Origin: a bacterium
GTDB lineage: Bacteria > Bacillota_I > Bacilli_A > RF39 > UBA660
Reading direction: 5' to 3'
Length of the DNA stretch: 56,889 nt
Assembly (NCBI GenBank): GCA_019423565.1
Contig: JAHZBE010000010.1
Location: forward strand, 1-56,889
In this document: positions 41,607 to 50,429 of the stretch, piece after piece
Position numbering within the stretch: position 1 is the stretch's first letter
Layout: the number at the start of each line of letters is the position of its first letter
Position numbers and translations under genes: made by a program
The notes under the pieces: model-generated
Databases searched by the model: none
What the model saw: the letters and a program-made list of their open reading frames with translations, nothing else
Told to the model about the DNA's origin: nothing

Positions 41607-42875
41607 TTATTTATCTTTTTTCTTTAATTTATACTTTTTTGGTATATTTTTCATATTTGGTTTTTCTTCTTTTATATCTAACTTTTCTTTTATATTTTTT
41701 ATTTCTTCTAATGTAAATGCATTAAGTCCTACGGCAAATATAAATAGTTCTTTTTTACTTTTGAATAACTTTTCAATAAGTTTTACGTCAATAAATACAG
41801 CTACTAAAATAATAAGTTTCATTTCTTTACTATTTACTATTTTTGATACTAATTTGTTTTTGTCTTCCTTACTTAATTTATCTTTAAATTCACATAAAAA
41901 TTCATATACATAATAAATGTTTTCTTGTTTTGACATATTTTTAGAAACTTTTGAAATATTTTCTTTATCTAATCTATCTTTTAAAATCTTTGATACATTA
42001 TATATTAACTCTGAATCATTAGTTTTTACTGCTAAATCAATAATTTTTTCTACTTGTTTTTTTGTTAAACTATCTTGCATATTATTAGTAAAGTATATAA
42101 TATTTTCTTTATTTATTTCTTTAAAAATACAATTTATTATTAAATCAATGTTTTCTTCTGATAAATTTACATTATTTTGAATAAGAGATTTAACTATTAA
42201 GAAATTTGATGTTCTACTATATGATGATACTATATTATCAATATCATCACTAGATAAATTACTGCCCATAAGTTTAATAGTATCACATATATAACTTGTG
42301 TCATCCAAATTACATATTGATTTAATTAATAATGATTTATCATCAATTTCAATATCATCACATAATAATTTATACATATAATATGAACTAGAACTTTCTG
42401 AAATAGTTTTTACAATTTTCTTAGTAGAATCAGTTAAATAACTTTTATATTTAGTCCATAAATCCATTAATAATGAATAATTTTTATCATCACATATTTT
42501 TAAAATAATATTATCTAGATTTTTTTCTAATAAAGAAATAAAATCATTTATAAAGTTTTTTATATAGTCATCATTTTTTAAACTATATAAAATATTAAAT
42601 AACATATATACTTCATTCGCATATAAATTATTTTTTAATGAAATTGAAAATGTATATATTATTCGTGAATTACCTGAATCATTTATTGATTCAATAAATC
42701 TTCTTCTATCATTACTATCTAACCATTTAATTTCTTCAAAATATTTTGGATAATCTAAATAATTTTTATAACTTAATAATTTTTCTATAATTTCATCTTT
42801 TTCTTTGCCCGATATGCTTTCATTTTTAGTACAAAAATCAAGTAATTCATAATAATTTAATTTATCTATTTTCAT
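41607..42875 (-). CDS. Large alpha-helical repeat protein
   Basis: No family recognised. All 422 residues look helical, with irregular repeats of about 30-35 residues starting with motifs such as LSEENIDLIINCIF, LTKKQVEKIIDLAV, LDKENISKVSKNM and LSKEDKNKLVSKIV, as in alpha-solenoid (HEAT-like) proteins. It is Lys/Asn/Ser/Asp-rich with a basic C-terminus and no membrane helix. The style is similar to the N-terminal part of the kinase-like protein at 17791. Likely a binding scaffold (inferred). Confidence 0.6.
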   Translation of the reverse strand: MKIDKLNYYELLDFCTKNESISGKEKDEIIEKLLSYKNYLDYPKYFEEIKWLDSNDRRRFIESINDSGNSRIIYTFSISLKNNLYANEVYMLFNILYSLKNDDYIKNFINDFISLLEKNLDNIILKICDDKNYSLLMDLWTKYKSYLTDSTKKIVKTISESSSSYYMYKLLCDDIEIDDKSLLIKSICNLDDTSYICDTIKLMGSNLSSDDIDNIVSSYSRTSNFLIVKSLIQNNVNLSEENIDLIINCIFKEINKENIIYFTNNMQDSLTKKQVEKIIDLAVKTNDSELIYNVSKILKDRLDKENISKVSKNMSKQENIYYVYEFLCEFKDKLSKEDKNKLVSKIVNSKEMKLIILVAVFIDVKLIEKLFKSKKELFIFAVGLNAFTLEEIKNIKEKLDIKEEKPNMKNIPKKYKLKKKDK

Positions 42876-42913
42876 TAATATCGCCCCTACAAATTATTAT
42901 AAAATAAAATAAG

Positions 42914-42935
42914 AAAAAGTCAAATACAATTTGAC
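42914..42935 (-). terminator. Terminator of the lipoprotein gene
   Basis: Minus strand GTCAAAT-TGT-ATTTGAC followed by TTTTT. Confidence 0.75.
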
Positions 42936-42939
42936 CTTT

Positions 42940-43404
42940 CTATTTTAAATTATTTTCTATAATATTATAAACAGAGTTATTATCACTTGATAATACATAT
43001 ATATAATAATCTTTATATTCTTTTTTTAAAACATTATTGTAAATCTCTTTATTATCACTTTCTTCAATAGATCTATTTATATATAATTGTACCGCATTTT
43101 GTACAATTTTCTTATACTCTTCTTTTGGCTTTATTACAATGTAAAAATAATCTGTATTACCATATAAATCTATTCTAACAGAATGACTTATAACAAAATC
43201 TCTATTAATTCCTAATTGTGTTTCTAATGTATTATCATTTAATACATCTAAATTAGAAAAATCTTTAATTGAACTTAATTTTTCATTTATATTATTATCT
43301 ACCTTTGCTGTTTTATCAATTTTTTCCTCTGTTTTCTTATCGTTACAACCTGATATAAAGAAAATACTCACTAAAACTATTATTCCTATTAATACTTTTT
43401 TCAT
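42940..43404 (-). CDS. Lipoprotein, DUF4358-like
   Basis: A 154-residue exported lipoprotein. Signal peptide MKKVLIGIIVLVSIFFISGC, lipid-modified Cys at residue 20, then a charged linker. The region 75-154 (YFYIVIKPKEEYKKIVQNAV and YYIYVLSSDNNSVYNIIE) resembles DUF4358, a Firmicutes family of unknown function. It lies downstream of the pilin/GLUG remnant and is probably in the same unit. Confidence 0.65.
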   Translation of the reverse strand: MKKVLIGIIVLVSIFFISGCNDKKTEEKIDKTAKVDNNINEKLSSIKDFSNLDVLNDNTLETQLGINRDFVISHSVRIDLYGNTDYFYIVIKPKEEYKKIVQNAVQLYINRSIEESDNKEIYNNVLKKEYKDYYIYVLSSDNNSVYNIIENNLK

Positions 43405-43413
43405 ATTACACCT

Positions 43414-44305
43414 TTAATTTTTTCTTTCTATTATTATATTATTGTTTGAATCGTATCCGAATACATATCCTGTTCCATTAACATCACCTGTTGCTTCTGT
43501 TTCTATTATAGGATTACCACTTGAATCTTTTAACTGTGAATAATAACTTAAATTATGTAAATATTGTTTATCTATTTTAGTCGCAGAACTATCATATATA
43601 GATATTACACCATCTAAATAATATATATTACTAGAATATGGTCCCATATTTAATGCACCTTGTATATTGCCACTTTCTATAATAACTCCATCTACATTAT
43701 ATCCATTAGATGCTACTGCATCACCATAATTATTAGAATGAATTATATTTTCATTTAATATTATGCTTTTTATCGTTCCATTTTTTTTATAGCCTGTTAT
43801 TCCTCCTACATCATTATTACCTTCAATTGTCCCACTCAATATTATTTCACTTATATTTCCTTTATCTTGATATCCTACAAGTCCACCGACATTATTTTGT
43901 CCTTTTACTAATATATCTTTTACATTTAATCCTTTAATATTTCCGTTACTATATCCGAATAAACCAACGTAATCTTTATCTGAATAATTTGTTTCATTTG
44001 TCATATCAATTGTTAAATTACTTATAGTTTTAGTATTACCTTCAAATGTTCCAGAAAATGATTTATTACTTGTTCTACCAATTGGATAAAATTTTGTTAT
44101 TTTAGTCTTTACTTTTCCGTCGCATGATTTTTTTATTTCTTCAACTGATTTACTCATATCAAGATTATTTCTTAATTTTATTATCTTTCCTTTATAATCT
44201 GTTCCATTATTTACATCATCTGATAATCTATATTTTCTGAATCTACATAATAATATGTAACATCACCTTTTGTTTCTTCTTCTAATTCGCATGGTACTTT
44301 ATCTA
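43414..44305 (-). pseudogene. GLUG-repeat region cut off from its pilin head by frameshifts
   Basis: The open part (43414-44157 in the longest ATG-started frame) carries GLUG-type repeats: VGLFGYSNGNIKGLNVKD, NVGGLVGYQDKGNISEIIL and DVGGITGYKKNGTIKSIIL. It has no signal peptide. Upstream sense continues in the same frame as LRNNLDM, KIIKLR and RLSDDVNNGTDYKG back to about 44235. A one-base shift then leads into VTYYYVDSEN and VDKVPCELEEETKG, and another shift at the A-run at 44309-44313 joins the pilin frame. The original was probably one pilin-GLUG protein of about 430 residues. Confidence 0.7.
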
Positions 44306-44764
44306 CTATTTTTCTTCTATAGTATTTACCTTACATCCCATTTTTTCTGATTTTCCTACTGTTACGGTTTTACTATCTTCTTCTTTTTTTGCACACCATT
44401 TTCCATTTTTACTTACTAAATCACTTACTATTACTCTTTGATTTTTTGTAAGTGTTATTGTTCCTGCGCTTGGTTTGTCTCCTTTAAATTTTAACTCTCC
44501 AACTTCTTCAATGTTTGTTTGTCCATCTACTCCATACTCATAAACTATTCCATCATCTGTTAACTCATTTGATGAATCAAACGCATCAATATTATACTGT
44601 AATAATGCTTGATGAGCCATAATTTCAACACTTTCTTTATATGCATTTTTTTCTGAATTTTCTATTACATCTAGTATCTTTGGTACCGCTATTACCATTA
44701 TAATTGCAATCAAGACTATTACCGCTAATAGCTCTATTAATGTAAATCCTTTTTCTTTTTTCAA
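44306..44764 (-). CDS. Type IV pilin/pseudopilin-like protein, probably the head of a longer gene
   Basis: A 152-residue protein with a class III prepilin leader: KKEKGFTLIELLAVIVLIAI, with cleavage after the Gly and Glu at +5. A hydrophobic N-terminal helix is followed by a globular domain with KFKGDKPSAGTITLTKNQ. TTG start after AGGAG. The prepilin peptidase at 6483 is the likely processor. The stop codon comes right after a run of five A; one extra A would read on into the GLUG remnant, so the protein may be longer in life. Confidence 0.8.
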   Translation of the reverse strand: MKKEKGFTLIELLAVIVLIAIIMVIAVPKILDVIENSEKNAYKESVEIMAHQALLQYNIDAFDSSNELTDDGIVYEYGVDGQTNIEEVGELKFKGDKPSAGTITLTKNQRVIVSDLVSKNGKWCAKKEEDSKTVTVGKSEKMGCKVNTIEEK

Positions 44765-44847
44765 CTTTATCTACTCCTATTCTATAAATAGTTTACCATT
44801 TATTATACTTACATTTCAAGTACTAACTATATCTTAACATTTTGTTT

Positions 44848-44873
44848 AAAAAAAAAGATACTTTAAAAGTATC
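44848..44873 (-). terminator. Terminator of the PBP gene
   Basis: Minus strand palindrome GATACTTTTAAAGTATC followed by nine T. Confidence 0.85.
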
Positions 44874-46980
44874 AATTTTCTATATATTTGTCTTTAAGAA
44901 CCATATTTAATTTTACTATCTTACCATTTTTATCAACATCAACTGTATAACTACTTACATATCCATTACCATCTATACTATAATCAATACCAAGTAATTT
45001 TGCTAAATTAATTCCATCTTTTCTAGAGTATCCAACAATATTAGGTATCTGTATTTTATAAGAATTTGTAAGTATAAATATTTTGCCATTTACGATAGTA
45101 CCATTCATTGGGTATTGTCCTATTACTTTTTTACCATCACCTATGATTTCATATTTAAAATTAGATGTGTCTAATGCACTTTTAACATTTTCTATATTAT
45201 TATTTAGAAAATTAGGCATTGTATAACTCGTTATGGTATTAGAATTTATTTTAGCTATATTGTAATATGTTTCTACATCTTTTATTATAGATTTTATCAT
45301 ATCTGGCATTGTATTTACACTTGCCTTATCTAAATAAATATAAAATATATACTTAGGATTGTCTTTAGGGTACATTCCTTCAAATGATTTAATATAACTA
45401 CCTTTTGTATATGAACTAGATCCTGCATTAACATATTCAGCAGTACCTGTTTTACCAATTATATCATATCCATCTAAATGATAACTAGTACCTGTTCCTT
45501 CACCATTAACAACATTATACATTAAATCCTTTATTTTATTTACTGTTTCTATACTTGCTACTTTTGTTCCCTTTTTTGTTTTGTTCTTATATATTGTCTT
45601 ACCAGTGTTAGGATCAACTATTTTTTCTACTATAGTTGGACTAACTAAATAACCATTATTAGATATAGATGTAAGTGCTTTTATATGCTGAATAGGTGTT
45701 GTTGTTATACCTTGCCCAAATCCAGCAGTTGCGACTTCTATATCATATTTAAATGATATCTTACCAGTTACTTCCCCTGGAAGTTCAATTCCTGTTTTAG
45801 AGCCAAATCCTAGCTTTTTAAAATAAGAAAGTAATTCATCTCTTGTTATATATTTTTGTACCAAATTTGCAATACCGATATTAGATGATTGTAAATAACC
45901 ATAGTCATATGATATTTCTCCCCATCCATAGTTATTCCAATCTTTAATTGTATATTCACCTATCTTCATTGTACCAGACATATATGTATCGTCACCCTTA
46001 TATGAACCTTTTTCCATTGTTGCCATATAAGTGTATGTCTTCATTGTTGATCCAGGTTCAAATGCAGTTGATACAAGTGGATTCATATAATTTTTTATGT
46101 CTTTTATATTAGGATCAAAACTGGGTCTACTAGCAGAAGCAAGTATCTTGCCTGTTTTAGCATCAGCCACTATTATTCCACCTGATGAAGCTTTAGATGT
46201 TTCAAAATAAGAATTAAGTGCTCTTTCTACTATCATTTGAACATTACTATCTATTGTAAGATAAATATTAACACCATCTATTTTATCTATTTTAATTTCT
46301 GAATTTTCACCATTTGTAACAAGTTTATATCCATTAGCATCAGTTTGATATTCAAGTGATCCATTAGTACCTGTCAATTTATCATTATAATATTGTTCTA
46401 TTCCCATTTCTCCTGCCATTTCACCTTTATCATTAGATGTAACATATCCAAGAGTATATGATGCGAAATCCATGTTTGGGTAATATCTTTTATTTGTACT
46501 AACAAAATCAATACCTGGTAATTTTAATTTATCTATTTCCTCTTTTTGTATTTCAGTAAGTCCTTTACCACCTGGTCCAAGTTCTACTTGATATAATCCT
46601 TTTTGATTAAGTAACTCTAAAATTCTTTCTTTACTCATATTTATTATTGGAGATAATTTTTCTGCAGTCAATTCTTTATCAACAACATGCTTTGGTGTAG
46701 ATGAGTTTTTACTTCTGCTTTTATCTAAATACGCTATTACTGTATAAGAATCTATTGTTTGAGCAAGCACTTCACCATTTGAATCATATATAGAACCTCT
46801 TGTTGCATATAATGTTTCTTTTTTTGTATTTCTATTTTTAGCAAAGTCCGATAAATTAATTCCATCTATTGTAGTTGCTAAATTTAAATATATAAGTCTA
46901 AATATAATAATTCCAAATAAAAGAAAAAAAGAAAAGAATATAATTATTTGTATTTTATTTACTCTCTTTCTTTTTCTCAT
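44872..46980 (-). CDS. Class B penicillin-binding protein with PASTA domain (FtsI/SpoVD type)
   Basis: A transpeptidase that cross-links peptidoglycan, here with the division cluster. Membrane helix at 10-30, dimerisation/pedestal domain (TRGSIYDSNGEVLAQTIDSY near 60), catalytic serine in EPGSTMKTYTYMATM (near 308), SSNIG (SxN, near 367), and KTGTAEY (near 513). A C-terminal PASTA domain has IPNIVGYSRKDGINLAKLLG. Length 702. The PASTA module and position match Bacillus PbpB or SpoVD. The cluster stops here: no mraY or murD follows. Confidence 0.9.
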   Translation of the reverse strand: MRKRKRVNKIQIIIFFSFFLLFGIIIFRLIYLNLATTIDGINLSDFAKNRNTKKETLYATRGSIYDSNGEVLAQTIDSYTVIAYLDKSRSKNSSTPKHVVDKELTAEKLSPIINMSKERILELLNQKGLYQVELGPGGKGLTEIQKEEIDKLKLPGIDFVSTNKRYYPNMDFASYTLGYVTSNDKGEMAGEMGIEQYYNDKLTGTNGSLEYQTDANGYKLVTNGENSEIKIDKIDGVNIYLTIDSNVQMIVERALNSYFETSKASSGGIIVADAKTGKILASASRPSFDPNIKDIKNYMNPLVSTAFEPGSTMKTYTYMATMEKGSYKGDDTYMSGTMKIGEYTIKDWNNYGWGEISYDYGYLQSSNIGIANLVQKYITRDELLSYFKKLGFGSKTGIELPGEVTGKISFKYDIEVATAGFGQGITTTPIQHIKALTSISNNGYLVSPTIVEKIVDPNTGKTIYKNKTKKGTKVASIETVNKIKDLMYNVVNGEGTGTSYHLDGYDIIGKTGTAEYVNAGSSSYTKGSYIKSFEGMYPKDNPKYIFYIYLDKASVNTMPDMIKSIIKDVETYYNIAKINSNTITSYTMPNFLNNNIENVKSALDTSNFKYEIIGDGKKVIGQYPMNGTIVNGKIFILTNSYKIQIPNIVGYSRKDGINLAKLLGIDYSIDGNGYVSSYTVDVDKNGKIVKLNMVLKDKYIEN

Positions 46981-46995
46981 TGTTAAACACGTCCT

Positions 46996-47298
46996 TTACT
47001 GATTGTTTATTATTACAATATTATTATTATTATACGCTAGTCCTTCATTACTTGCAATAGATTGTATGTTTTCTAGTGACGCAAGTTCATTTATTTTCAT
47101 TGTTAAACTCTGATTTGTCTTTTCTTTTTTAACTACTTCTTTACCTAGTTTTTCAACTTCTACATTTATTGATGATAACGATATTTTAGCAAAGAAACTA
47201 ACAACCCATAAGCATAGTAATAGGCATGTTCCAAAAGCAATATATCTTCTTTGTGCTCTTTGCATTTTCATTATATTTTTCTTTTTATTCTTTTTCAT
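46996..47298 (-). CDS. ftsL: FtsL-like cell division protein
   Basis: A small bitopic protein (100 residues) between rsmH and the PBP gene, the ftsL position. A basic N-terminus (MKKNKKKNIMKMQRAQRRYI), one membrane helix (about 24-42) and an extracellular coiled coil (VEVEKLGKEVVKKEKTNQSL) end in IQSIASNEGLAYNNNN, typical of FtsL/DivIC. The start is set at the ATG at 47298 after AAAGGGATG; the frame upstream overlaps rsmH without support. Confidence 0.82.
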   Translation of the reverse strand: MKKNKKKNIMKMQRAQRRYIAFGTCLLLCLWVVSFFAKISLSSINVEVEKLGKEVVKKEKTNQSLTMKINELASLENIQSIASNEGLAYNNNNIVIINNQ

Positions 47299-47311
47299 AT
47301 TATCATCCCTT

Positions 47312-48232
47312 TTACATTTTTTCTGCAACTCTAAGTATTGAACTTCTTGATCTATTATTATCTTCAAGCTCTTTTTTACTTGGTTTTATTTTTGTAATTA
47401 ATTTTAACTCTGGTCTATATTCTAAAGGAATATCTTTATCAGGTAATCCTTTAAATATACTATCCATTTCACTTTTTTCTTTAAATATATTTTTACATAT
47501 TCTATCTTCAAGAGAATGAAATGTAATAACACATATTCTTCCACCAGGATTAAGCATATCAATTGCATCATTTAATGCTTTTGTAAATACATCTAATTCC
47601 TTATTTACTTCAATTCTTATTGCTTGAAATACTTTTCTTGCTGGATGATGCGTTCTTCTATATTTTTCTGGAACACTTTCTCTTATTATTTCAGTAAGTT
47701 CTAATGTAGTTTCTATTTTTTTATTTTCTCTTTCTCTTACTATTGCACTTGCAATAGATCTAGAATATTTTTCTTCACCATATTTAAAGAATATTGTTTC
47801 TAATTCTTCTTTTGAATAATCATTAACTACATCATACGCACTAAAACTTTGATCTGTATCCATTCTCATATCAAGTTTAGCATCTTTATGAAAACTAAAT
47901 CCTCTTTCAGCTTCATCTAGCTGTACACTTGATACTCCTAAATCAAATAAAACGCCATCTACTTTTTCTATACCTCTTTTATTTAATTCAGATTTTATAA
48001 ATGCGAAATTACTTTTTATAATCTCGTAATTACCACTTATTTGATCAAGAATCTTTTTACTATAATTGATAGCTTCCCCATCTTGATCAAAGGCGAATAG
48101 TTTTCCCTTTTTTATCCTTTTTAATATCTCTTTACTGTGACCTGCAAAACCTAAAGTACAATCAACATATATTCCATCTTCTTTAATATTTAAATTTTCT
48201 ATTGATTCATTTAATAATACACTAACATGCAC
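47312..48232 (-). CDS. rsmH: 16S rRNA (cytosine-1402-N4)-methyltransferase
   Basis: RsmH/MraW, with SAM loop YVDCTLGFAGHSKEIL (near residue 22), DLGVSSVQLDEAERGFSF (near 98), and the C-terminal block ICVITFHSLEDRICKNIF (near 233). Length 306 is normal. It overlaps mraZ by 11 bases and precedes ftsL, the standard order. Confidence 0.96.
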   Translation of the reverse strand: MHVSVLLNESIENLNIKEDGIYVDCTLGFAGHSKEILKRIKKGKLFAFDQDGEAINYSKKILDQISGNYEIIKSNFAFIKSELNKRGIEKVDGVLFDLGVSSVQLDEAERGFSFHKDAKLDMRMDTDQSFSAYDVVNDYSKEELETIFFKYGEEKYSRSIASAIVRERENKKIETTLELTEIIRESVPEKYRRTHHPARKVFQAIRIEVNKELDVFTKALNDAIDMLNPGGRICVITFHSLEDRICKNIFKEKSEMDSIFKGLPDKDIPLEYRPELKLITKIKPSKKELEDNNRSRSSILRVAEKM

Positions 48233-48650
48233 TGAACAAATTCTCCGCTATATCACTAAAGTTTTCAATATTATTATTAAAGAAGTTATTAAATTTGTCT
48301 TCTGACCATATTTCAAGTCTATCATTAACACCTAATATTACACATTCTTTTGTTATTCCTGCATAACTAGAAAGTGTATTTACTATGTTGACTCTACCAT
48401 TTTTATCAAGTTCACATTCTGTCGCACCAGATAAGAACATTCTCATAAATGTACGGGCATCTTTACTTGTGAAAGGAAGTTCTTTTAGTTTATCTATTAT
48501 TTTATTCCATTCTTCCATAGAATAAACGAATAAACATTCTTCTATTCCTCTAGTTATTACGAACTTTTCGCCCAGTTCATATCTAAACTTAGATGGAATT
48601 ATTAATCTTCCTTTTTCATCAATATTATGATGATACTCACCCATAAACAT
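48222..48650 (-). CDS. mraZ: Transcriptional regulator MraZ
   Basis: An AbrB-fold regulator at the head of the division/cell-wall cluster. It has two MraZ repeats: GEYHHNIDEKGRLIIPSKFR and GATECELDKNGRVNIVNTLS. The start is set at the ATG at 48650 (MFMGEYHH), six bases after GGGGG. An upstream in-frame ATG would place the operator repeats inside the gene. MraZ binds spaced direct repeats before its own gene; such repeats are seen at 48659-48683. Confidence 0.95.
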   Translation of the reverse strand: MFMGEYHHNIDEKGRLIIPSKFRYELGEKFVITRGIEECLFVYSMEEWNKIIDKLKELPFTSKDARTFMRMFLSGATECELDKNGRVNIVNTLSSYAGITKECVILGVNDRLEIWSEDKFNNFFNNNIENFSDIAENLFSAC

Positions 48651-48658
48651 AGGCATCC

Positions 48659-48683
48659 CCCACATCTAACCACTTTGTCCCAC
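48659..48683 (-). promoter_or_regulatory. MraZ-binding repeats
   Basis: On the minus strand three boxes, GTGGG, GTGGT and GTGGG, are spaced exactly 10 bases apart (48683-48679, 48673-48669, 48663-48659), between the promoter and the mraZ start. This matches the known MraZ target of TGGG-type repeats at helical-turn spacing. Confidence 0.8.
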
Positions 48684-48694
48684 TGGTTACCATT

Positions 48695-48723
48695 ATTATA
48701 CTATTTAGATAAATATTTGTCTA
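48695..48723 (-). promoter_or_regulatory. Promoter of mraZ-rsmH-ftsL-pbp
   Basis: Minus strand TAGACA (48723-48718), 17 bases, TATAAT (48700-48695). Confidence 0.75.
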
Positions 48724-48743
48724 CACATACTACAAAAAACTAC

Positions 48744-48771
48744 AAAAAAAAGAATAGTTTACACTATTCTT
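48744..48771 (-). terminator. Terminator of nfo
   Basis: Minus strand AAGAATAGT-GTAA-ACTATTCTT followed by TTTTTT. Confidence 0.85.
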
Positions 48772-48783
48772 TACATGAAATTA

Positions 48784-49686
48784 TTATTTATTATTTCTAA
48801 TTTTTTCTATTAAATCTTTATCAAAAGTTTTATTTTTTATCATTTCTATTTCATATTTATAAGGTGGATATACTTTTTCTTTTGAGTCATCACTTTTTGT
48901 TACATAAGGTGTTTCTAGTATTTTAGGAATATTTTCAAATCTTTTATCATATATAACATTTATTAGATTATCAAAACCAATTGTACCAAATCCAATATTT
49001 GCATGTCTATCTTTATGTGAACTAATAGTATTTAAGCTATCATTTACGTGTATGCATCCTATTTTTGAAATACCTATTTTCTTATCAAAATCTTCTATAT
49101 ATTCATTAAATTTACTTATATCAATGCCAGAATCATTTAAATGGCATGTATCTAAACATACACCCAAATTTTTACTATTAACATTATCTATAATATATTT
49201 AATTTCATCAGTTGTTTTACCAAGTTCACTACCTTTTCCAGCCATTGTCTCAATTAATATTGTTACACCTTTATCTTCACTTAATATATTTTTTAAAGCA
49301 AATACAATATTATCAAGTCCTTTTTCTTCTCCAAGTCCAACATGACTACCTGGATGAAGTACTATATTTTTTATACCTAAAGTAGCACATCTATCTATTT
49401 CTTGTTTTAAAAAATTTATTGAAAAGTCATAAGACTTAGTATCATTAGCAAGATTTATTATATATGGAGCATGTACTATTACTTTAGACTTATCTATATT
49501 ATTTTCTTCCATTAACTTATCTGCTTCTTTAATTTTGTCTAAATTTAATTCACTTCTATTTGTATTTTGTGGAGCACCTGTATAAAACATAAATGTATTT
49601 GCATTATAACTTATTGCTTCTTTTACACTTTTAACTAATTGTTCATCTTTGTTAAAGGATACATGTGATCCTATTATTAATTTCAT
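48784..49686 (-). CDS. nfo: Endonuclease IV
   Basis: An AP endonuclease in base excision repair, a three-zinc TIM barrel. It shows IIGSHVSF at the start, FMFYTGAPQNT, HAPYIINLA (His ligand), NIVLHPGSHVG (near 105), ILIETMAGKGSELG, GVCLDTCHLNDSGID (near 172) and IHVNDS, all metal-ligand blocks. The start is set at ATG 49686 behind GGTGAT, giving 300 residues; the frame upstream encodes an unrelated hydrophobic stretch. Monocistronic with terminator. Confidence 0.94.
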   Translation of the reverse strand: MKLIIGSHVSFNKDEQLVKSVKEAISYNANTFMFYTGAPQNTNRSELNLDKIKEADKLMEENNIDKSKVIVHAPYIINLANDTKSYDFSINFLKQEIDRCATLGIKNIVLHPGSHVGLGEEKGLDNIVFALKNILSEDKGVTILIETMAGKGSELGKTTDEIKYIIDNVNSKNLGVCLDTCHLNDSGIDISKFNEYIEDFDKKIGISKIGCIHVNDSLNTISSHKDRHANIGFGTIGFDNLINVIYDKRFENIPKILETPYVTKSDDSKEKVYPPYKYEIEMIKNKTFDKDLIEKIRNNK

Positions 49687-49710
49687 TTTTATCACCATAA
49701 TAAGTATAAC

Positions 49711-49738
49711 AAAAAAAATACTTTTTTCAAAGTATTTT
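49711..49738 (-). terminator. Terminator of the chimeric zinc-ribbon/pilin gene (copy of the pilin terminator)
   Basis: Minus strand AATACTTT and AAAGTATT around a short loop, followed by eight T. The 28 bases are identical to those at 50402-50429. Confidence 0.85.
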
Positions 49739-50354
49739 ATTCTGAATAAACAGAATTCCAATCATTTGAACATGAACCATTTGTGCATGTTATAGTAATT
49801 GGTTTTTCCCCTAAAAATCCTCCTTTAGGTGTTACTAAAATTGCACCTTTACCGGCACAAGTAATTTCATTAACATCTTCTGATACATCTGATATCTGAA
49901 CAATTTCACTTGTGATATTCATATTATTTGATGAAGTACATACTCTTTCAATATCAAATTTATTATCCTCAGTTGATGTAGCATTTTGAAGTTCTATTCC
50001 ACTCTCAATCATTTTAATATTACTTTTCCAAGCAGATTTTTTAGAATTATCAATTGTATCAACTATTTGAGGTATTGCACTCTTAATAACCACAAATATT
50101 CCAATAAAAATTGAGAATATTACACCTATAAGCGCACATATGCCTGCAGTTTTAGATGTTTTTGGTCTATCTTTTTTCCATATTATAAATAATATTAAAC
50201 CAGCAATTGGAACAAAGAAACTTAATATTCCCCATCCAAATGTACTCTTTTCTTCCTTTACCACATAATTAGATGAAACATCTAAGCTATTACCACAATT
50301 TGTACAAAACTTTGTTCCTGTCTTATTTTCTTTACCACATTTTTTGCAATACAT
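49737..50354 (-). CDS. Chimeric protein: zinc ribbon and membrane domain joined to a pilin-like body
   Basis: 205 residues in two parts. Residues 1-85 copy the zinc-ribbon membrane protein at 54902: MYCKKCGKENKTGTKFCTNC, then FGWGILSFFVPIAGLILFII. From about 100 the sequence follows the pilin at 50430: AIPQIVDTIDNSKKSAWKSN here against AVPQILNVIDNSRKSAWKSN there, then a divergent C-terminal domain with paired Cys (TITCTNGSCSNDW). No prepilin leader remains, so it cannot be a processed pilin; the C-terminal domain would be outside the cell, anchored by the helix. Confidence 0.8.
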   Translation of the reverse strand: MYCKKCGKENKTGTKFCTNCGNSLDVSSNYVVKEEKSTFGWGILSFFVPIAGLILFIIWKKDRPKTSKTAGICALIGVIFSIFIGIFVVIKSAIPQIVDTIDNSKKSAWKSNIKMIESGIELQNATSTEDNKFDIERVCTSSNNMNITSEIVQISDVSEDVNEITCAGKGAILVTPKGGFLGEKPITITCTNGSCSNDWNSVYSE

Positions 50355-50401
50355 ATTTTTTCCTCCTACTATATAGATTAATTATATCATGTTAAAAGAT
50401 T

Positions 50402-50429
50402 AAAAAAAATACTTTTTTCAAAGTATTTT
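50402..50429 (-). terminator. Terminator of the pilin gene
   Basis: The same 28-base hairpin and T-run as at 49711-49738. Confidence 0.85.

Noticed and set aside
47226..47519. 97-codon plus-strand frame over the rsmH/ftsL junction
   Set aside because: Antisense shadow of two well-supported genes.
49806..49830. TTTTTCCCCTAAAAA as a fourth copy of the AGGGGAA element
   Set aside because: It is inside a coding region and lacks the GAGAATA box at the set distance.
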